A stretch of DNA of 64,000 nucleotides from Synergistaceae bacterium (GCA_017450125.1 JAFSWZ010000029.1:1-64000), one strand, 5' to 3'; positions 47,435 through 57,568 are shown, numbered from the stretch's first letter. A program made the numbers and translations. Notes: generated by a model not told the origin, from the letters alone.

Positions 47435-48134
47435 TGATGTCCTCTTCGGCAGGCTCAGGATTCTTCAGCCGCAGGCCGGGCCGAGAGTCAGCCTAGACAC
47501 TATTCTGCTGTATTCGTGGGTAAAATTCAGGTCAGGACGCTTCCGTTATCTCGAGGCGGGATGTGCGACGGGAGCAATCTCGCTTCTTCTCGCGGAAAAG
47601 TTTCGGAACATCAGCGTTGTAGGCGTGGAGATTCAGGGAGAGCTTGCGGAGCTGGCCAAGACCAACGCGGAGAATAACGGCCTCGCCGACAGGGTGAACT
47701 TCATTGCCGGAGACATTCGGGACAAAGAGCTGTTGCCGCGCGAACACTTTGACGTTATGGTCATCAATCCCCCCTACGAATCGCAGAGCAGAGGACGAAC
47801 GAGCCCTGAGCCTTCACGTTCAGCGGCGCGTCATGAGCTGACCTGCACGCCTGAGGATGTTTCGGAGGCGGCTTCGCGTCTTCTCAGGAGCAGGGGAAGA
47901 GTATTCAGCATTTTCACGTGCGCACGGCTGGCTGTGTTCGTTAATGCCCTGACTGCGCGCAGAATTACTCCCAAGCGGATACGGTTCGTTCACCCTAAGG
48001 CCGGAAGCGACGCGGGAGTTTTTCTGCTCGAGAGCGTGAAGGACGGAGGAGAGGGGCTGTCCGTTCTGCCTCCGCTGTACGTCAGGGGCATTGACGGAGA
48101 ATACACGCCGGAAGTTCTCAGGGCGTACGATTAA
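47418..48134 (+). CDS. TrmN6-like SAM-dependent methyltransferase
   Basis: A 238-residue Rossmann methyltransferase: LEAGCATGAISLLLA (SAM motif I), VGVEIQ, and VINPPYE (NPPY, for N6-adenine methylation). The family (YfiC/TrmN6) modifies A37 of tRNA-Val. It starts inside the end of rdgB. Confidence 0.87.
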   Translation: MLTSCDDVLFGRLRILQPQAGPRVSLDTILLYSWVKFRSGRFRYLEAGCATGAISLLLAEKFRNISVVGVEIQGELAELAKTNAENNGLADRVNFIAGDIRDKELLPREHFDVMVINPPYESQSRGRTSPEPSRSAARHELTCTPEDVSEAASRLLRSRGRVFSIFTCARLAVFVNALTARRITPKRIRFVHPKAGSDAGVFLLESVKDGGEGLSVLPPLYVRGIDGEYTPEVLRAYD

Positions 48135-48143
48135 GGAGGAACA

Positions 48144-49202
48144 ATGTACGAGATTTTAGCGTTCGGAACACAATACTTCATCTGGAAGAAACTCACTGAA
48201 GCAGGCATCAGCAAAACCGCAAAACGGCTCTTCGTTGCGTGGGGGACGTTCTGGATCTTGGCCGGAATCGTCGCGGGCTTTGATTACGGTTATGCGGAGT
48301 ATGACATTCTGCCCGGAAGGCTCACCGAGATTCTCCGTGCACTGTCCCTCACGTGGACAATCATAACCGTGCTTGCGTTCGGTTCGTTCATGCTGGTGTA
48401 CGTGCTATCGCGCTTCAAGCCCTTCACGCGCAGGAAGGTGCTCGTCGCGTCTGTGCTGTCTGTGTTGCTGACGCTGTACTGCATGTTCGAGGCGTATTAC
48501 GTTACCCCGCGATATGTCGAGGTACGCTCGCCGAAGCTCCCGGTTGAGCGTCTGCGTCTGGTGTACGTGTCTGATGCTCACATAGGCGGCTTGTCCACAC
48601 ACTGGCACTTTGCGCGGGTAATGCGTCTCGTCGAGGAGGCCAAGCCTGACATCCTTGCACTGACCGGCGACATCATCGACGGAGTTATGACGTACCGAGA
48701 GCGCGAGCTGGAGATGCTCTCACACGCGGCCAAGACTGCACGTTACGGAGCTTTTGCGGTCAACGGTAACCACGAATACTACTGGCTGTTAGACGAGGAC
48801 TGCGAGCAGATAATCAGAGACTGCGGATATACTCTCCTCATCAACGAACGCGCAGAGTGTCAGGGCATCACAATCATAAGCCTCGACGACGACAAAAACG
48901 GCTGGCTGAAGCCCTACCTCTTGCCGGAAGACAGTGAACGTTTCGTGCTGGTCATGAAGCACAGGCCTGGCTTGCCGTTCGACGCAGAAGGAAGGTTTGA
49001 CCTGCAGATTTCCGGGCACACTCACGGCGGGCAGTTCTGGCCTCTGGGGTACTTCAAGAGCATGGCACAGGACAGCACGCAAGGTCTCTCGCAGAAGGCC
49101 GGAGGTTATGTCTACGTCAGCAACGGAGCGGGCTTCAACGGCGCGATGATGAGGCTGTTCACTCCCCCCGAAATCACAGTGATAGACCTCGTGAAGGAAT
49201 AA
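48144..49202 (+). CDS. Membrane-bound metallophosphoesterase (YkuE/YaeI-like)
   Basis: A 352-residue protein: three or four N-terminal membrane helices (about 28-48, 70-90, 95-118), then a calcineurin-type phosphoesterase with VSDAHIGG, LTGDIIDG, GNHEYYW and SGHTHGGQF. Relatives cleave lipids such as UDP-diacylglucosamine or phosphoglycerol lipids; the substrate here is unknown. Its last base overlaps rsmI. Confidence 0.88.
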   Translation: MYEILAFGTQYFIWKKLTEAGISKTAKRLFVAWGTFWILAGIVAGFDYGYAEYDILPGRLTEILRALSLTWTIITVLAFGSFMLVYVLSRFKPFTRRKVLVASVLSVLLTLYCMFEAYYVTPRYVEVRSPKLPVERLRLVYVSDAHIGGLSTHWHFARVMRLVEEAKPDILALTGDIIDGVMTYRERELEMLSHAAKTARYGAFAVNGNHEYYWLLDEDCEQIIRDCGYTLLINERAECQGITIISLDDDKNGWLKPYLLPEDSERFVLVMKHRPGLPFDAEGRFDLQISGHTHGGQFWPLGYFKSMAQDSTQGLSQKAGGYVYVSNGAGFNGAMMRLFTPPEITVIDLVKE

Positions 49203-49993
49203 TGCTCACCCTCGTACCAACACCCATCGGCAACCTCGAGGACATTACGATTCGTGCATTGAGAGTTCTTCGCGAGGCCGACATCATTGCCTGCGAGGAC
49301 ACACGGACTTCAAGCGTACTCCTGAAACATTACGGCATCAGCAAGCCCCTGACCTCCTTCCACCTACACAACGAGAACGACAAAGCCCCCCAGCTCCTAG
49401 AACGCTTGCGAGCGGGCGAGAACATCGCGGTAATCTCCGACGCAGGAACACCGGGCATCTCTGACCCGGGCTGGATACTCCTGAAACTTGCTCAGGACGA
49501 GGGACTTGATGTTGACGTTCTGCCCGGCCCGACCGCACTTGTCCCAGCAGTAATAATGTCGGGGCTCAGCCCTCAGCCGTTCATGTTCGTCGGCTTCCCG
49601 CCCGAGAAACAGGGAGAACGCGAGAGGTTCTTCTCCGGCATCAGAGAGGCAAAGTGCACGCTGTGTTTCTACCTTTCGCCGCACAAGGCAGAGAGGCACA
49701 TCTCCTCGATGCTTGAGGTTTTCGGGAACAGGAAGGCAGCACTTGTCCGCGAGGTCAGCAAAGTGTTTCAGGAGGTCATACGTTCGGATTTAGCTGGGTT
49801 GATGGAAAAGGTCATGAATGGCGTGAAGGGCGAGCTTGTGCTTGTGGTTAAGGGAATGACGGAGGAGGACGGCGACGCGTGGAAGGCGGAGGCAGAGAGA
49901 ATGTCCCGTGAGGGAATGAGCGTGAAGGATATAGTTACTGCGCTTGCAGGCGTGCCCAAAAATGAGGTCAAGAGATACTTACTTAGTCTCTGA
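49202..49993 (+). CDS. rsmI: 16S rRNA (cytidine1402-2'-O)-methyltransferase
   Basis: A 263-residue SAM methyltransferase of the tetrapyrrole-methylase fold: LVPTPIGNLEDIT, ACEDTRTSSVLL, SDAGTPGISDPG and the GPTALV loop. It methylates C1402 in the decoding centre. Confidence 0.95.
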   Translation: MLTLVPTPIGNLEDITIRALRVLREADIIACEDTRTSSVLLKHYGISKPLTSFHLHNENDKAPQLLERLRAGENIAVISDAGTPGISDPGWILLKLAQDEGLDVDVLPGPTALVPAVIMSGLSPQPFMFVGFPPEKQGERERFFSGIREAKCTLCFYLSPHKAERHISSMLEVFGNRKAALVREVSKVFQEVIRSDLAGLMEKVMNGVKGELVLVVKGMTEEDGDAWKAEAERMSREGMSVKDIVTALAGVPKNEVKRYLLSL

Positions 49994-50039
49994 GAGTGTA
50001 AAATATACCACATTCATAATTGAGGAGGATAATCAGATT

Positions 50040-52382
50040 TTGGAACAAGAGAAGATTTACTCTGTCGACGTGGGCGACTCACAGCTCGTCTTCAGGACAG
50101 GGAAGCTCGCCAAGCAGGCAAACGGTGCAGTTCTTGCATCGCACGGCTCTACAGTGATGTTAAGTACGGCGTGTATGACGGATGAGGTCAGGACGGGAAT
50201 AGATTTCTTTCCGCTGGTTGTGGATTATGAGGAGAAATATTATTCGGCAGGGAAAATTCCGGGAGGGTTCATCAAGAGGGAAGGCAAGCCCGCAGAATCA
50301 GCAATCTTAGGCTCGCGCGTTACGGACAGGGCAATACGTTCGCTGTTTGCTGACGACATGCGCAATGATGTCCACGTCGTCAACACAGTTCTTGCGGTAG
50401 ACCAGATATACCCGCCCAACATTCTCGGCATCAACGGAGCAAGTGCCGCACTCGCAATCTCCGGCATCCCTTGGGGCGGGCCGGTCGGTGCAGTGAGGAT
50501 AGGGCTCATCGGCGGCAACCTTGTCGTCAACCCCACAGAGAAGCAGATACTCAGCTCAATGCTTAATCTTGTTGTTGCTGGTCATGAGGACGGCATAACG
50601 ATGGTAGAGTCCGGCTCGTACGAAGTCTCTGAAGAACTGCTCGTTGACGCTCTCGAACTTGCGCACTCGGAGATACGGAAGATTATCGCTGTCCTGAAGA
50701 GGATGAAGGAGGAAGTCGGCAAGCCGGAGATAGCTGTCCCTATGCCGGAGAGAATCCCTGAGATTGAGGACTGGATACGCGGAAACCTTGACGGCAAAGT
50801 AGACGAGGCAGTACGCATTCACGAGAAGAAGCCGCGCGAGAAGAAGATTAACGAGGTCAAGGCAGATGCGGCGGAACATTTCGCGGAGCTTCTTAGGGAC
50901 GAGCCGGAAAAGGCAGAGTACATCAACGCCTACATAGACAGCCGTGTGAAAGACATAATGCGCGGAATAATCATCAACGAACACATACGCGTTGACGGCC
51001 GCAAGATGGATCAGATACGCCCGATAAGTTGCGAGACAGACATACTCCCGAGAGTTCACGGGTCAGCACTGTTCACGAGGGGCGAGACTCAGTCATTAGC
51101 GGTTACGACGCTCGGAATGATAGGCGAGGACGATCAGATACTTGACGGCATAAAGCTCAACGAACCCGCAAAACGTTTCCTCCTGCACTACAATTTTCCC
51201 CCTTACTCAGTCGGTGAAGTCAGGCCTATGCGCGGACCAGGAAGGCGCGAAATCGGGCACGGAGCATTAGCAGAGAGAGCATTATTGCCGGTCATTCCCA
51301 GTGAAGAGGAGTTCCCATACGTGATAAGGGTTGTGTCTGACATTCTGGAGTCGAACGGCTCAAGCTCTCAGGCCTCAATCTGCGGAGGTTCGCTCTCGAT
51401 GATGAATGCCGGCGTGCCCATAAGATGCCACGTTGCGGGAATAGCGATGGGTCTCATTAAGGAAGGCGACAAGGTACAGATTCTGACGGACATTCAGGGG
51501 CTCGAAGACCATTATGGCGATATGGACTTCAAGGTAGCAGGGACGCGTGCGGGAGTTACGGCACTGCAGATGGACAACAAGGCCGGAGGAATCACGCGCG
51601 AAATTCTGGAACAGGCACTGGCTCAGGCCAAGAAGGCGCGCTTCCAGATTCTGGAGAAGATGGAGGCCGCAATCCCAGTACCTAACCCCGTCTCGCCGAA
51701 CGCACCGCGAATAATCTCGTTCGAGATTGACCCCGACAAGATACGCGAAGTCATAGGGAGCGGCGGAAAGGTTGTCCGCAGCATAACCCAGCGCACCGGC
51801 GTGAAGATGAACATTGAGGACAACGGCCTGATCTCGATCTCCGGGCCTACGATGGCTCAGGTTGAGGACGCTCGCGCAATCGTAATGTCCTTGACGCACG
51901 AGCTTGCGGCGGGTGAAGTGTACTTAGGGACAGTAACGCGGATGATTAACTTCGGCGCGTTCGTTGAGTGTCTGCCCGGCAAGGAAGGCCTGTTGCACAT
52001 CAGCGAAGTTTCGACGCACAGGCTGCCGCACATTGAGGATGCCTTCAAGCCCGGCGACAAAGTGTTAGTGATGGTGAAGGAGATTGACGATCAGGGACGT
52101 GTAAACCTCACGCGCAGAAGAGTTCTCGCCAACGAGGAGAAAGTCCGCGCGGCTGGCTTGGCCTACGCTCTTCCTGACGAACGCGAACGCGACAACCTCA
52201 TTGCGACGCTGGCTTCACGTGAACGCGGCTACGGCACCTTCTCGATGCGCGACAGGGTAGACAGCTTCAGCGGAAGGGGCGGCTACTCCTCAGGACGCGG
52301 CGGAAGAGGAAGCGACTTCGGCTTTGGGCGCGAAACCTACGACAGGAGCGGACGGCGCAATGACCGCAGGAGGGACTATTAA
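50040..52382 (+). CDS. pnp: Polynucleotide phosphorylase
   Basis: 3'-5' RNA phosphorolysis enzyme of the degradosome type, 780 residues: two RNase PH domains (about 10-215 and 310-540), KH (about 555-615) and S1 (about 620-690, GKEGLLHISEVS). TTG 50040 is chosen for GAGGAGGAT at 50022-50030. The C-terminal 35-40 residues are an Arg/Gly-rich tail (GRGGYSSGRGGRGS). Confidence 0.96.
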   Translation: MEQEKIYSVDVGDSQLVFRTGKLAKQANGAVLASHGSTVMLSTACMTDEVRTGIDFFPLVVDYEEKYYSAGKIPGGFIKREGKPAESAILGSRVTDRAIRSLFADDMRNDVHVVNTVLAVDQIYPPNILGINGASAALAISGIPWGGPVGAVRIGLIGGNLVVNPTEKQILSSMLNLVVAGHEDGITMVESGSYEVSEELLVDALELAHSEIRKIIAVLKRMKEEVGKPEIAVPMPERIPEIEDWIRGNLDGKVDEAVRIHEKKPREKKINEVKADAAEHFAELLRDEPEKAEYINAYIDSRVKDIMRGIIINEHIRVDGRKMDQIRPISCETDILPRVHGSALFTRGETQSLAVTTLGMIGEDDQILDGIKLNEPAKRFLLHYNFPPYSVGEVRPMRGPGRREIGHGALAERALLPVIPSEEEFPYVIRVVSDILESNGSSSQASICGGSLSMMNAGVPIRCHVAGIAMGLIKEGDKVQILTDIQGLEDHYGDMDFKVAGTRAGVTALQMDNKAGGITREILEQALAQAKKARFQILEKMEAAIPVPNPVSPNAPRIISFEIDPDKIREVIGSGGKVVRSITQRTGVKMNIEDNGLISISGPTMAQVEDARAIVMSLTHELAAGEVYLGTVTRMINFGAFVECLPGKEGLLHISEVSTHRLPHIEDAFKPGDKVLVMVKEIDDQGRVNLTRRRVLANEEKVRAAGLAYALPDERERDNLIATLASRERGYGTFSMRDRVDSFSGRGGYSSGRGGRGSDFGFGRETYDRSGRRNDRRRDY

Positions 52383-52384
52383 CG

Positions 52385-52831
52385 ATGCCTCAGGAAGAAA
52401 TCACCGTAAAGATTCAGCGTGAGGCGAACACGATAGAGATTCCCAAGTACGCAACGCCGGGAAGCGCAGGGGTAGACCTGTGCTCAATGAAGTACTGCAT
52501 AATCAAGCCCGGCGAACTCGCGATGATTCCGACGGGAATACGCCTCGAGATTCCCGAAGGCTACGAGGGGCAGATTCGGCCGAGAAGCGGACTTGCCCTC
52601 AACAGCAGAATCATCATCCCAAACGCTCCGGGCACGATTGACTCGGACTATCGGGGCGAAATCATGATCATGCTCCTGAACATGGGCACAGAACCCTTCA
52701 GCTTGTCGTTCGGAGACAGGATCGCGCAGTTAGTGTTTGTGCCTGTGGCTCGCGCGAAGTTCGAGCCGGTCAAGGAACTCAGCCCTTCGAAGAGGGGAAC
52801 TGGCGGCTTTGGCAGTACAGGCATAAGATAG
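52385..52831 (+). CDS. dut: dUTP diphosphatase
   Basis: A 148-residue trimeric dUTPase with all five motifs: TPGSAGVDL, RPRSGLAL, NAPGTIDSDYRGEI, GDRIAQLVF and RGTGGFGSTG. It starts 2 bases after pnp. Confidence 0.97.
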   Translation: MPQEEITVKIQREANTIEIPKYATPGSAGVDLCSMKYCIIKPGELAMIPTGIRLEIPEGYEGQIRPRSGLALNSRIIIPNAPGTIDSDYRGEIMIMLLNMGTEPFSLSFGDRIAQLVFVPVARAKFEPVKELSPSKRGTGGFGSTGIR

Positions 52832-52847
52832 ACAAGGAGGAATTGTC

Positions 52848-54458
52848 ATGAAGAAACTTTTAGCGTTAGTGCTGCTTCTGGCAGCTGTGTGTGCTCCGGC
52901 GTTCGGAGCAGTCCCGGACAAGAACATCGTTATTCTCTACACCAACGATGTACATTGCGGGGTTGATGACGCGATCGGCTATGCTGGGCTCGAGTACTAC
53001 AAGCACGAGATGGAGAAGCTCACTCCGTACGTTACGCTTGTAGATGCTGGAGACTGGGCGCAGGGCGCGACAATGGGCATGATTTCGCAGGGAAGGTACA
53101 TCTTCGAGATAATGAACGCGATGAACTATGAAGTTGCTGTTCCCGGAAATCACGAGTTCGATTACGGCTGGAGCCAGTTCGAGAATTTCGCCAAGAACCT
53201 GAAGTGCGGCTTCATCTCAGCGAACCTCAGAGACCTCCGCACCGGCGAGCTCGTCTTCAAGCCCTACAAGATGTTCACGTACGGAGATGTGAAGGTTGCG
53301 TTTGTCGGAGCGAGCACACCCGAGAGCATCACGAAATCAACACCGTCATACTTTATGGATGATTCAGGGAAATACATCTACGACTTTGACGGCGAAGCTA
53401 CCGGCGAGAAGCTCATTGCCTCGATTCAGAAGGCAGTTGACGACGCAAGGGCTGATGGCGCGGATTACGTTATCGTTGTCGGTCATCTCGGAGAGTACGA
53501 GGACGTTACGGAAGTCTGGGCAGTTCCCTATATTGCTCCCAGAACGCGCGGAATTGATGTGTTCATCGACGGACATTCGCACGAAGTTACGCCCGCGCTG
53601 GTCTTCAAGAACGCTGACGGCAAAGATGTTGTAGTTACGCAGACGGGCACGAAGCTCCACAACATCGGCAAGGTAACCATCACGACGGACGGAGCTGTGA
53701 AGACCGAGCTTGTCTCTGAAGTCGAAGGCAGGGACGAGAAGATTACGGCGTTAATCGCGGACATCAAGGCACGTTTTGAGGACACGCTGCGCCAGCACCT
53801 GAGCTTCACGAGCTTTGACCTCCGCGCAATGGACGACGCGGGAGAATGGGTAATCAGGAACGCGGAGAACGGACTGTGCGACCTCGCGACTGATGCGATG
53901 CTGTATTCTGCCCGCGAAACAGAGACAGGACGCGCTGATGTAGCACTCTTCAACGGCGGCGGCCTCCGTGCAAACATCAAGGCCGGAGAAATCACCTTCA
54001 GCGACGCTCTGTCGGTAATGCCCTTCAACAACACGGTGTGCATCGTCGAGGTCAGCGGACAGACCCTTCTTGACGAGCTTGAACACGGCGTGCGCCTCAT
54101 GCCCAACAGGAACGGCGGATTCCTTCACGTTGCGGGAATGACCTACAAGGTTGACACGAGCATTCCGTCTCCCGTGAAGGTTGACGACAGAAATATACTC
54201 ATCGGCATTGAGGGAGAACGCAGGGTGAAGGACGCGAAGATTAACGGCGAACCTGTTGACCCGGAGAAGCTGTATAAGGTTGTATCGATAAGCTACGTGC
54301 TTACGGCTTTGGGAGACGGGCACGTCTTCAAGGGAGCGCGTCTGGTTGAGCCGGACTACGCAACAGCCAGCGATGTCTTCGCGCGGTACATCAAGAGCTT
54401 CGAGAGAATCCCGGAGAGATATGCTGAGGGACAGGGCAGAATGACGGTAATAAAGTAG
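52848..54458 (+). CDS. Periplasmic 5'-nucleotidase / UDP-sugar hydrolase family
   Basis: A 536-residue exported enzyme. Signal peptide (about 1-20), metallophosphatase domain with YTNDVHCG, DAGDWAQG and GNHEFDYG, and a C-terminal nucleotide-binding domain (about 330-536, with FNGGGLRANIKAGEI). It salvages nucleosides and phosphate from external nucleotides. Confidence 0.92.
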   Translation: MKKLLALVLLLAAVCAPAFGAVPDKNIVILYTNDVHCGVDDAIGYAGLEYYKHEMEKLTPYVTLVDAGDWAQGATMGMISQGRYIFEIMNAMNYEVAVPGNHEFDYGWSQFENFAKNLKCGFISANLRDLRTGELVFKPYKMFTYGDVKVAFVGASTPESITKSTPSYFMDDSGKYIYDFDGEATGEKLIASIQKAVDDARADGADYVIVVGHLGEYEDVTEVWAVPYIAPRTRGIDVFIDGHSHEVTPALVFKNADGKDVVVTQTGTKLHNIGKVTITTDGAVKTELVSEVEGRDEKITALIADIKARFEDTLRQHLSFTSFDLRAMDDAGEWVIRNAENGLCDLATDAMLYSARETETGRADVALFNGGGLRANIKAGEITFSDALSVMPFNNTVCIVEVSGQTLLDELEHGVRLMPNRNGGFLHVAGMTYKVDTSIPSPVKVDDRNILIGIEGERRVKDAKINGEPVDPEKLYKVVSISYVLTALGDGHVFKGARLVEPDYATASDVFARYIKSFERIPERYAEGQGRMTVIK

Positions 54459-54469
54459 AACTTTACGAG

Positions 54470-54502
54470 CCCCCTTGCCTTTGGGTGAGGGGGAATTTTT
54501 TT
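54470..54502 (+). terminator. Terminator after the 5'-nucleotidase gene
   Basis: CCCCCTTGCC pairs with GGTGAGGGGG around a TTTG loop, then seven T. Confidence 0.82.
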
Positions 54503-54509
54503 GCTGTTG

Positions 54510-54515
54510 TATAAT
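54510..54515 (+). promoter_or_regulatory. Promoter -10 of the arg genes
   Basis: TATAAT 37 bases before the argC start at 54552. No arginine operator could be recognised. Confidence 0.5.
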
Positions 54516-54551
54516 ACGCAACATTTCAACAATTTACGGAGAAAGCTAATC

Positions 54552-55469
54552 ATGAAGAAAGTATTTATTGACGGTTACGCGGGAACTACAGGCCTCAAGA
54601 TCTATGAGAGGTTATCTTCTCGCAGGGACATCCAGCTTCTCACGCTCACTGAGGAGACGCGCAAGGACATCAGCGCGCGCCGCGATGCACTGAACACTGC
54701 GGACATAGCGTTCTTGTGCCTGCCGGACGATGCCGCGAAAGAGTCGGTGTCCCTCGTCGAGAACCCCAGCACTGCCATCATCGACACATCGACGGCTCAC
54801 AGGGTGAATCCTTCGTGGGTGTACGGCCTCCCTGAGCTCAAGGGACAGCGTGAGAAGATTGCGGCCTCGAAGAGAATCGCGAATCCGGGCTGTCATGCTA
54901 CGGGGTTCATCGTGCTCGTCGCTCCTCTGGTTCAGGCGGGGATAATCGGTGAAGATGCTCTGCTGTCGTGCTTCTCATTGACGGGTTACAGCGGCGGCGG
55001 CAAGAAGATGATTGCGCAGTACGAGGGCGAAGGCAGAGACGCGCTGCTTGACGCGCCGAGACAGTACGGCATTACGCAGAAGCACAAGCACCTTCCCGAG
55101 ATGGCGGGAGTCTGCGGACTGAAGAACGCGCCGGTGTTCTGCCCGATAGTTGCGGATTACTTTGCGGGAATGGAAGTTACCGTGCCTCTGCACAATGTGA
55201 GCCTCAAGAGCCTTAAGGACTGCTACAGGGAATATTACGGCGCAGGGGTTGTGCGTTTCACGGAAGAGGATGCGTTCAGCGAAGGAGGGTTCATGTCGGC
55301 GGGGGCTTTTGCCGGGCGCGATGATCTCGAGATTACGGTGCAGGGCAACGACGAGCGCGCGCTTCTGGTTTCGCGTTTCGACAATCTCGGCAAAGGAGCA
55401 TCAGGAGCGGCGATACAGAACATGAACATTCTGCTCGGCATTGACGAGACGGCCGGGCTGAACGTGTAA
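54552..55469 (+). CDS. argC: N-acetyl-gamma-glutamyl-phosphate reductase (short type)
   Basis: Third step of arginine synthesis. At 305 residues it belongs to the shorter type-2 AGPR group: GYAGTTGLKIYERL (NADP fold) and catalytic Cys in NPGCHATGF (near 118). It is first of argC-argB-argD, spaced 12 and 16 bases apart. Confidence 0.94.
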   Translation: MKKVFIDGYAGTTGLKIYERLSSRRDIQLLTLTEETRKDISARRDALNTADIAFLCLPDDAAKESVSLVENPSTAIIDTSTAHRVNPSWVYGLPELKGQREKIAASKRIANPGCHATGFIVLVAPLVQAGIIGEDALLSCFSLTGYSGGGKKMIAQYEGEGRDALLDAPRQYGITQKHKHLPEMAGVCGLKNAPVFCPIVADYFAGMEVTVPLHNVSLKSLKDCYREYYGAGVVRFTEEDAFSEGGFMSAGAFAGRDDLEITVQGNDERALLVSRFDNLGKGASGAAIQNMNILLGIDETAGLNV

Positions 55470-55481
55470 GGAGGAAAGTTT

Positions 55482-56330
55482 ATGAAGGCAACAGAGAGAG
55501 CGGAGATTCTTGTACAGGCACTGCCATATATCAGGAAGTACACAGGCAAAATCGTAGTCATCAAGTACGGCGGAAACGCTATGACCTCAGAAACCCTCAA
55601 GCAGCAGGTCATGGAAGACATCGTGCTGTTAAGGCTGGTAGGTGTTAATGTCGTCCTCGTTCACGGCGGCGGCCCGGAAATCAACGACCTCATGAAGAGG
55701 CTCGGGAAAGTCCCTGAGTTCGTCGACGGCCTCAGAGTTACGGACAAAGAAACCGTAGACATCGTGCAGATGGTTCTAGCGGGGAAGGTCAACAAATCGC
55801 TGGTGAGCCTCCTCGAGACCAAAGGCGGGCGCGCTGTCGGCCTCTCGGGAATTGATGACAAACTCATTGAGGCAAAGTTCAAGGATTCGCGGCTCGGCTT
55901 CGTTGGCGAGATAACGAAGGTCAACCCCGAGTGCGTCTATGACCTCCTCGCGAAAAACTACATTCCTGTCATCTCCACCATAGCCTGCGGGGAGAACGGC
56001 GAAATCTTCAACATCAACGGCGACACTGCAGCGGCGTACATTGCGGGAGCACTCAGAGCCGAACGCCTGATAATGATGACCGACATTGCAGGGATTCTCA
56101 GAGACCCTAGCGACCTCGCGACACTCATCCCTGAAATCACGGTCGCAGAGGCAAAGAAGCTCCGTGAAGACGGCGTAATCTCCGGCGGAATGATTCCTAA
56201 GGCCGAATGCTGCATCAAGGCAATCACTGAGGGCGTGAACAAAGTTATAATTATGGACGGCAGAGTTCCTCACTCGATCCTGATAGAGTTGCTGACGGAC
56301 GAGGGAGCTGGCACGATGTTTCTTGCGTAA
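55482..56330 (+). CDS. argB: Acetylglutamate kinase
   Basis: Phosphorylates N-acetylglutamate, 282 residues: VIKYGGNAM, LVHGGGPEIN, GLSGIDDKLIEAK and the C-terminal SGGMIPKAECC. It has the N-terminal helix of arginine-inhibited hexameric forms (about residues 1-20), so feedback control by arginine is likely. Confidence 0.96.
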   Translation: MKATERAEILVQALPYIRKYTGKIVVIKYGGNAMTSETLKQQVMEDIVLLRLVGVNVVLVHGGGPEINDLMKRLGKVPEFVDGLRVTDKETVDIVQMVLAGKVNKSLVSLLETKGGRAVGLSGIDDKLIEAKFKDSRLGFVGEITKVNPECVYDLLAKNYIPVISTIACGENGEIFNINGDTAAAYIAGALRAERLIMMTDIAGILRDPSDLATLIPEITVAEAKKLREDGVISGGMIPKAECCIKAITEGVNKVIIMDGRVPHSILIELLTDEGAGTMFLA

Positions 56331-56346
56331 AGGAGAGAGAGTTAGC

Positions 56347-57507
56347 ATGAACATTCAGGAGCTTGACAGAGAATACGTAGCAGGAACGTACGCGCGTTTC
56401 CCTGTAACGATTGTAGGGGGCAAAGGCTCAGTAGTTACGGACATTGACGGGAAAGACTACATAGACATGACATCGGGAATAGCGGTAAATTCCTTTGGTG
56501 CATGTGATGATGTCTGGTACAAGGCAATCTGTGAACAGGCGGCCAAGATTCAGCACATGTCCAACCTGTTCTACACAGAACCCTGCGCGAAACTGGCACA
56601 CATGCTCTGCGAACGTACGGGCATGAAGAAAGTCTTTTTCTCGAACAGCGGGGCAGAGGCCAATGAATGCGCGGTCAAGGTTGCGAGGAAGTATGCCGCC
56701 GACACTAAGGGTGCAGACTACTACACCGTGATAACCCTGAAGAACAGTTTTCACGGACGCACAATCACGATGCTTTCAGCGACCGGCCAAGACCATTATC
56801 ATGAACTGTTCCGGCCGCTCACGCCGGGCTTCGTTCACGCAGAGGCTGACAACTTCGAGTACTTGAGGGTTCTTGCTGATGCGCACAAGACTGCGGCGAT
56901 AATGATCGAGTGCGTTCAGGGGGAAGGCGGAGTCGTCGCGCTGAGCCAAGACTACGTGAAGAAGGTTGCGGAGTTCGCGCGCGAGAACGACATCGTGTTA
57001 ATCGTCGACGAAGTTCAGACGGGCAACGGCAGAAGCGGACAGCTATACAGCTACATGAACTACGGGATAACTCCCGACATAGTCTCGACGGCGAAAGGAC
57101 TCGCGGGCGGCCTTCCTCTGGGAGCTACACTCTTGAGCGAGAAGGTCAAGGACACGCTGAAGCCCGGAGATCACGGCTCGACGTTCGGCGGGAATCCTGT
57201 TGCGTGTGCCGGAGGAGTGAGCATTCTCGGGCGTATTGATGACGCACTGCTTGCGGGAGTGCGGGAGAAGAGCGCGTACCTGTTCAGCACGTTCACTGGA
57301 GCACCGGGCATTGAGGCTGTTACGGGAATGGGGCTGATGATGGGGCTGAAGACCACGAAGCCCGCGAAGGATGTCGTGAATGCGTGTATCGCTGAGGGTG
57401 TGTTGTGCCTGACTGCGAAGGACAGGGTGAGGCTGCTTCCTGCGCTGAACATTCCTGATGAGCTGTTGAAGAGAGCGGCGGAAGTCATCAAGAAGTGCTG
57501 TGCGTAA
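56347..57507 (+). CDS. argD: Acetylornithine aminotransferase
   Basis: Class III PLP aminotransferase of 386 residues. FSNSGAEANECAVK, FHGRTITMLSATG, IVDEVQTGNGRSG and the PLP Lys in STAKGLAGGLPLG (about residue 245). ATG 56347 follows AGGAGAGAG. argJ or argE must be elsewhere. Confidence 0.95.
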   Translation: MNIQELDREYVAGTYARFPVTIVGGKGSVVTDIDGKDYIDMTSGIAVNSFGACDDVWYKAICEQAAKIQHMSNLFYTEPCAKLAHMLCERTGMKKVFFSNSGAEANECAVKVARKYAADTKGADYYTVITLKNSFHGRTITMLSATGQDHYHELFRPLTPGFVHAEADNFEYLRVLADAHKTAAIMIECVQGEGGVVALSQDYVKKVAEFARENDIVLIVDEVQTGNGRSGQLYSYMNYGITPDIVSTAKGLAGGLPLGATLLSEKVKDTLKPGDHGSTFGGNPVACAGGVSILGRIDDALLAGVREKSAYLFSTFTGAPGIEAVTGMGLMMGLKTTKPAKDVVNACIAEGVLCLTAKDRVRLLPALNIPDELLKRAAEVIKKCCA

Positions 57508-57525
57508 AGAGTGAAGAGAGAAGAA

Positions 57526-57554
57526 ATCCCCCTGCCCTTGATGAGCGGGGGGAT
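57526..57554. terminator. Terminator between argD and the surface protein gene
   Basis: ATCCCCCTGC pairs with GCGGGGGGAT around a nine-base loop between convergent genes; flanks are A-rich on the left and ATT-rich on the right. Confidence 0.7.
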
Positions 57555-57568
57555 TATTGTCTGCGCGG

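Noticed and set aside
52250-52330. Gly/Arg-rich end of pnp as a frameshift product
   Set aside because: The frame is continuous to the stop with normal spacing to dut, so the tail is taken as real.
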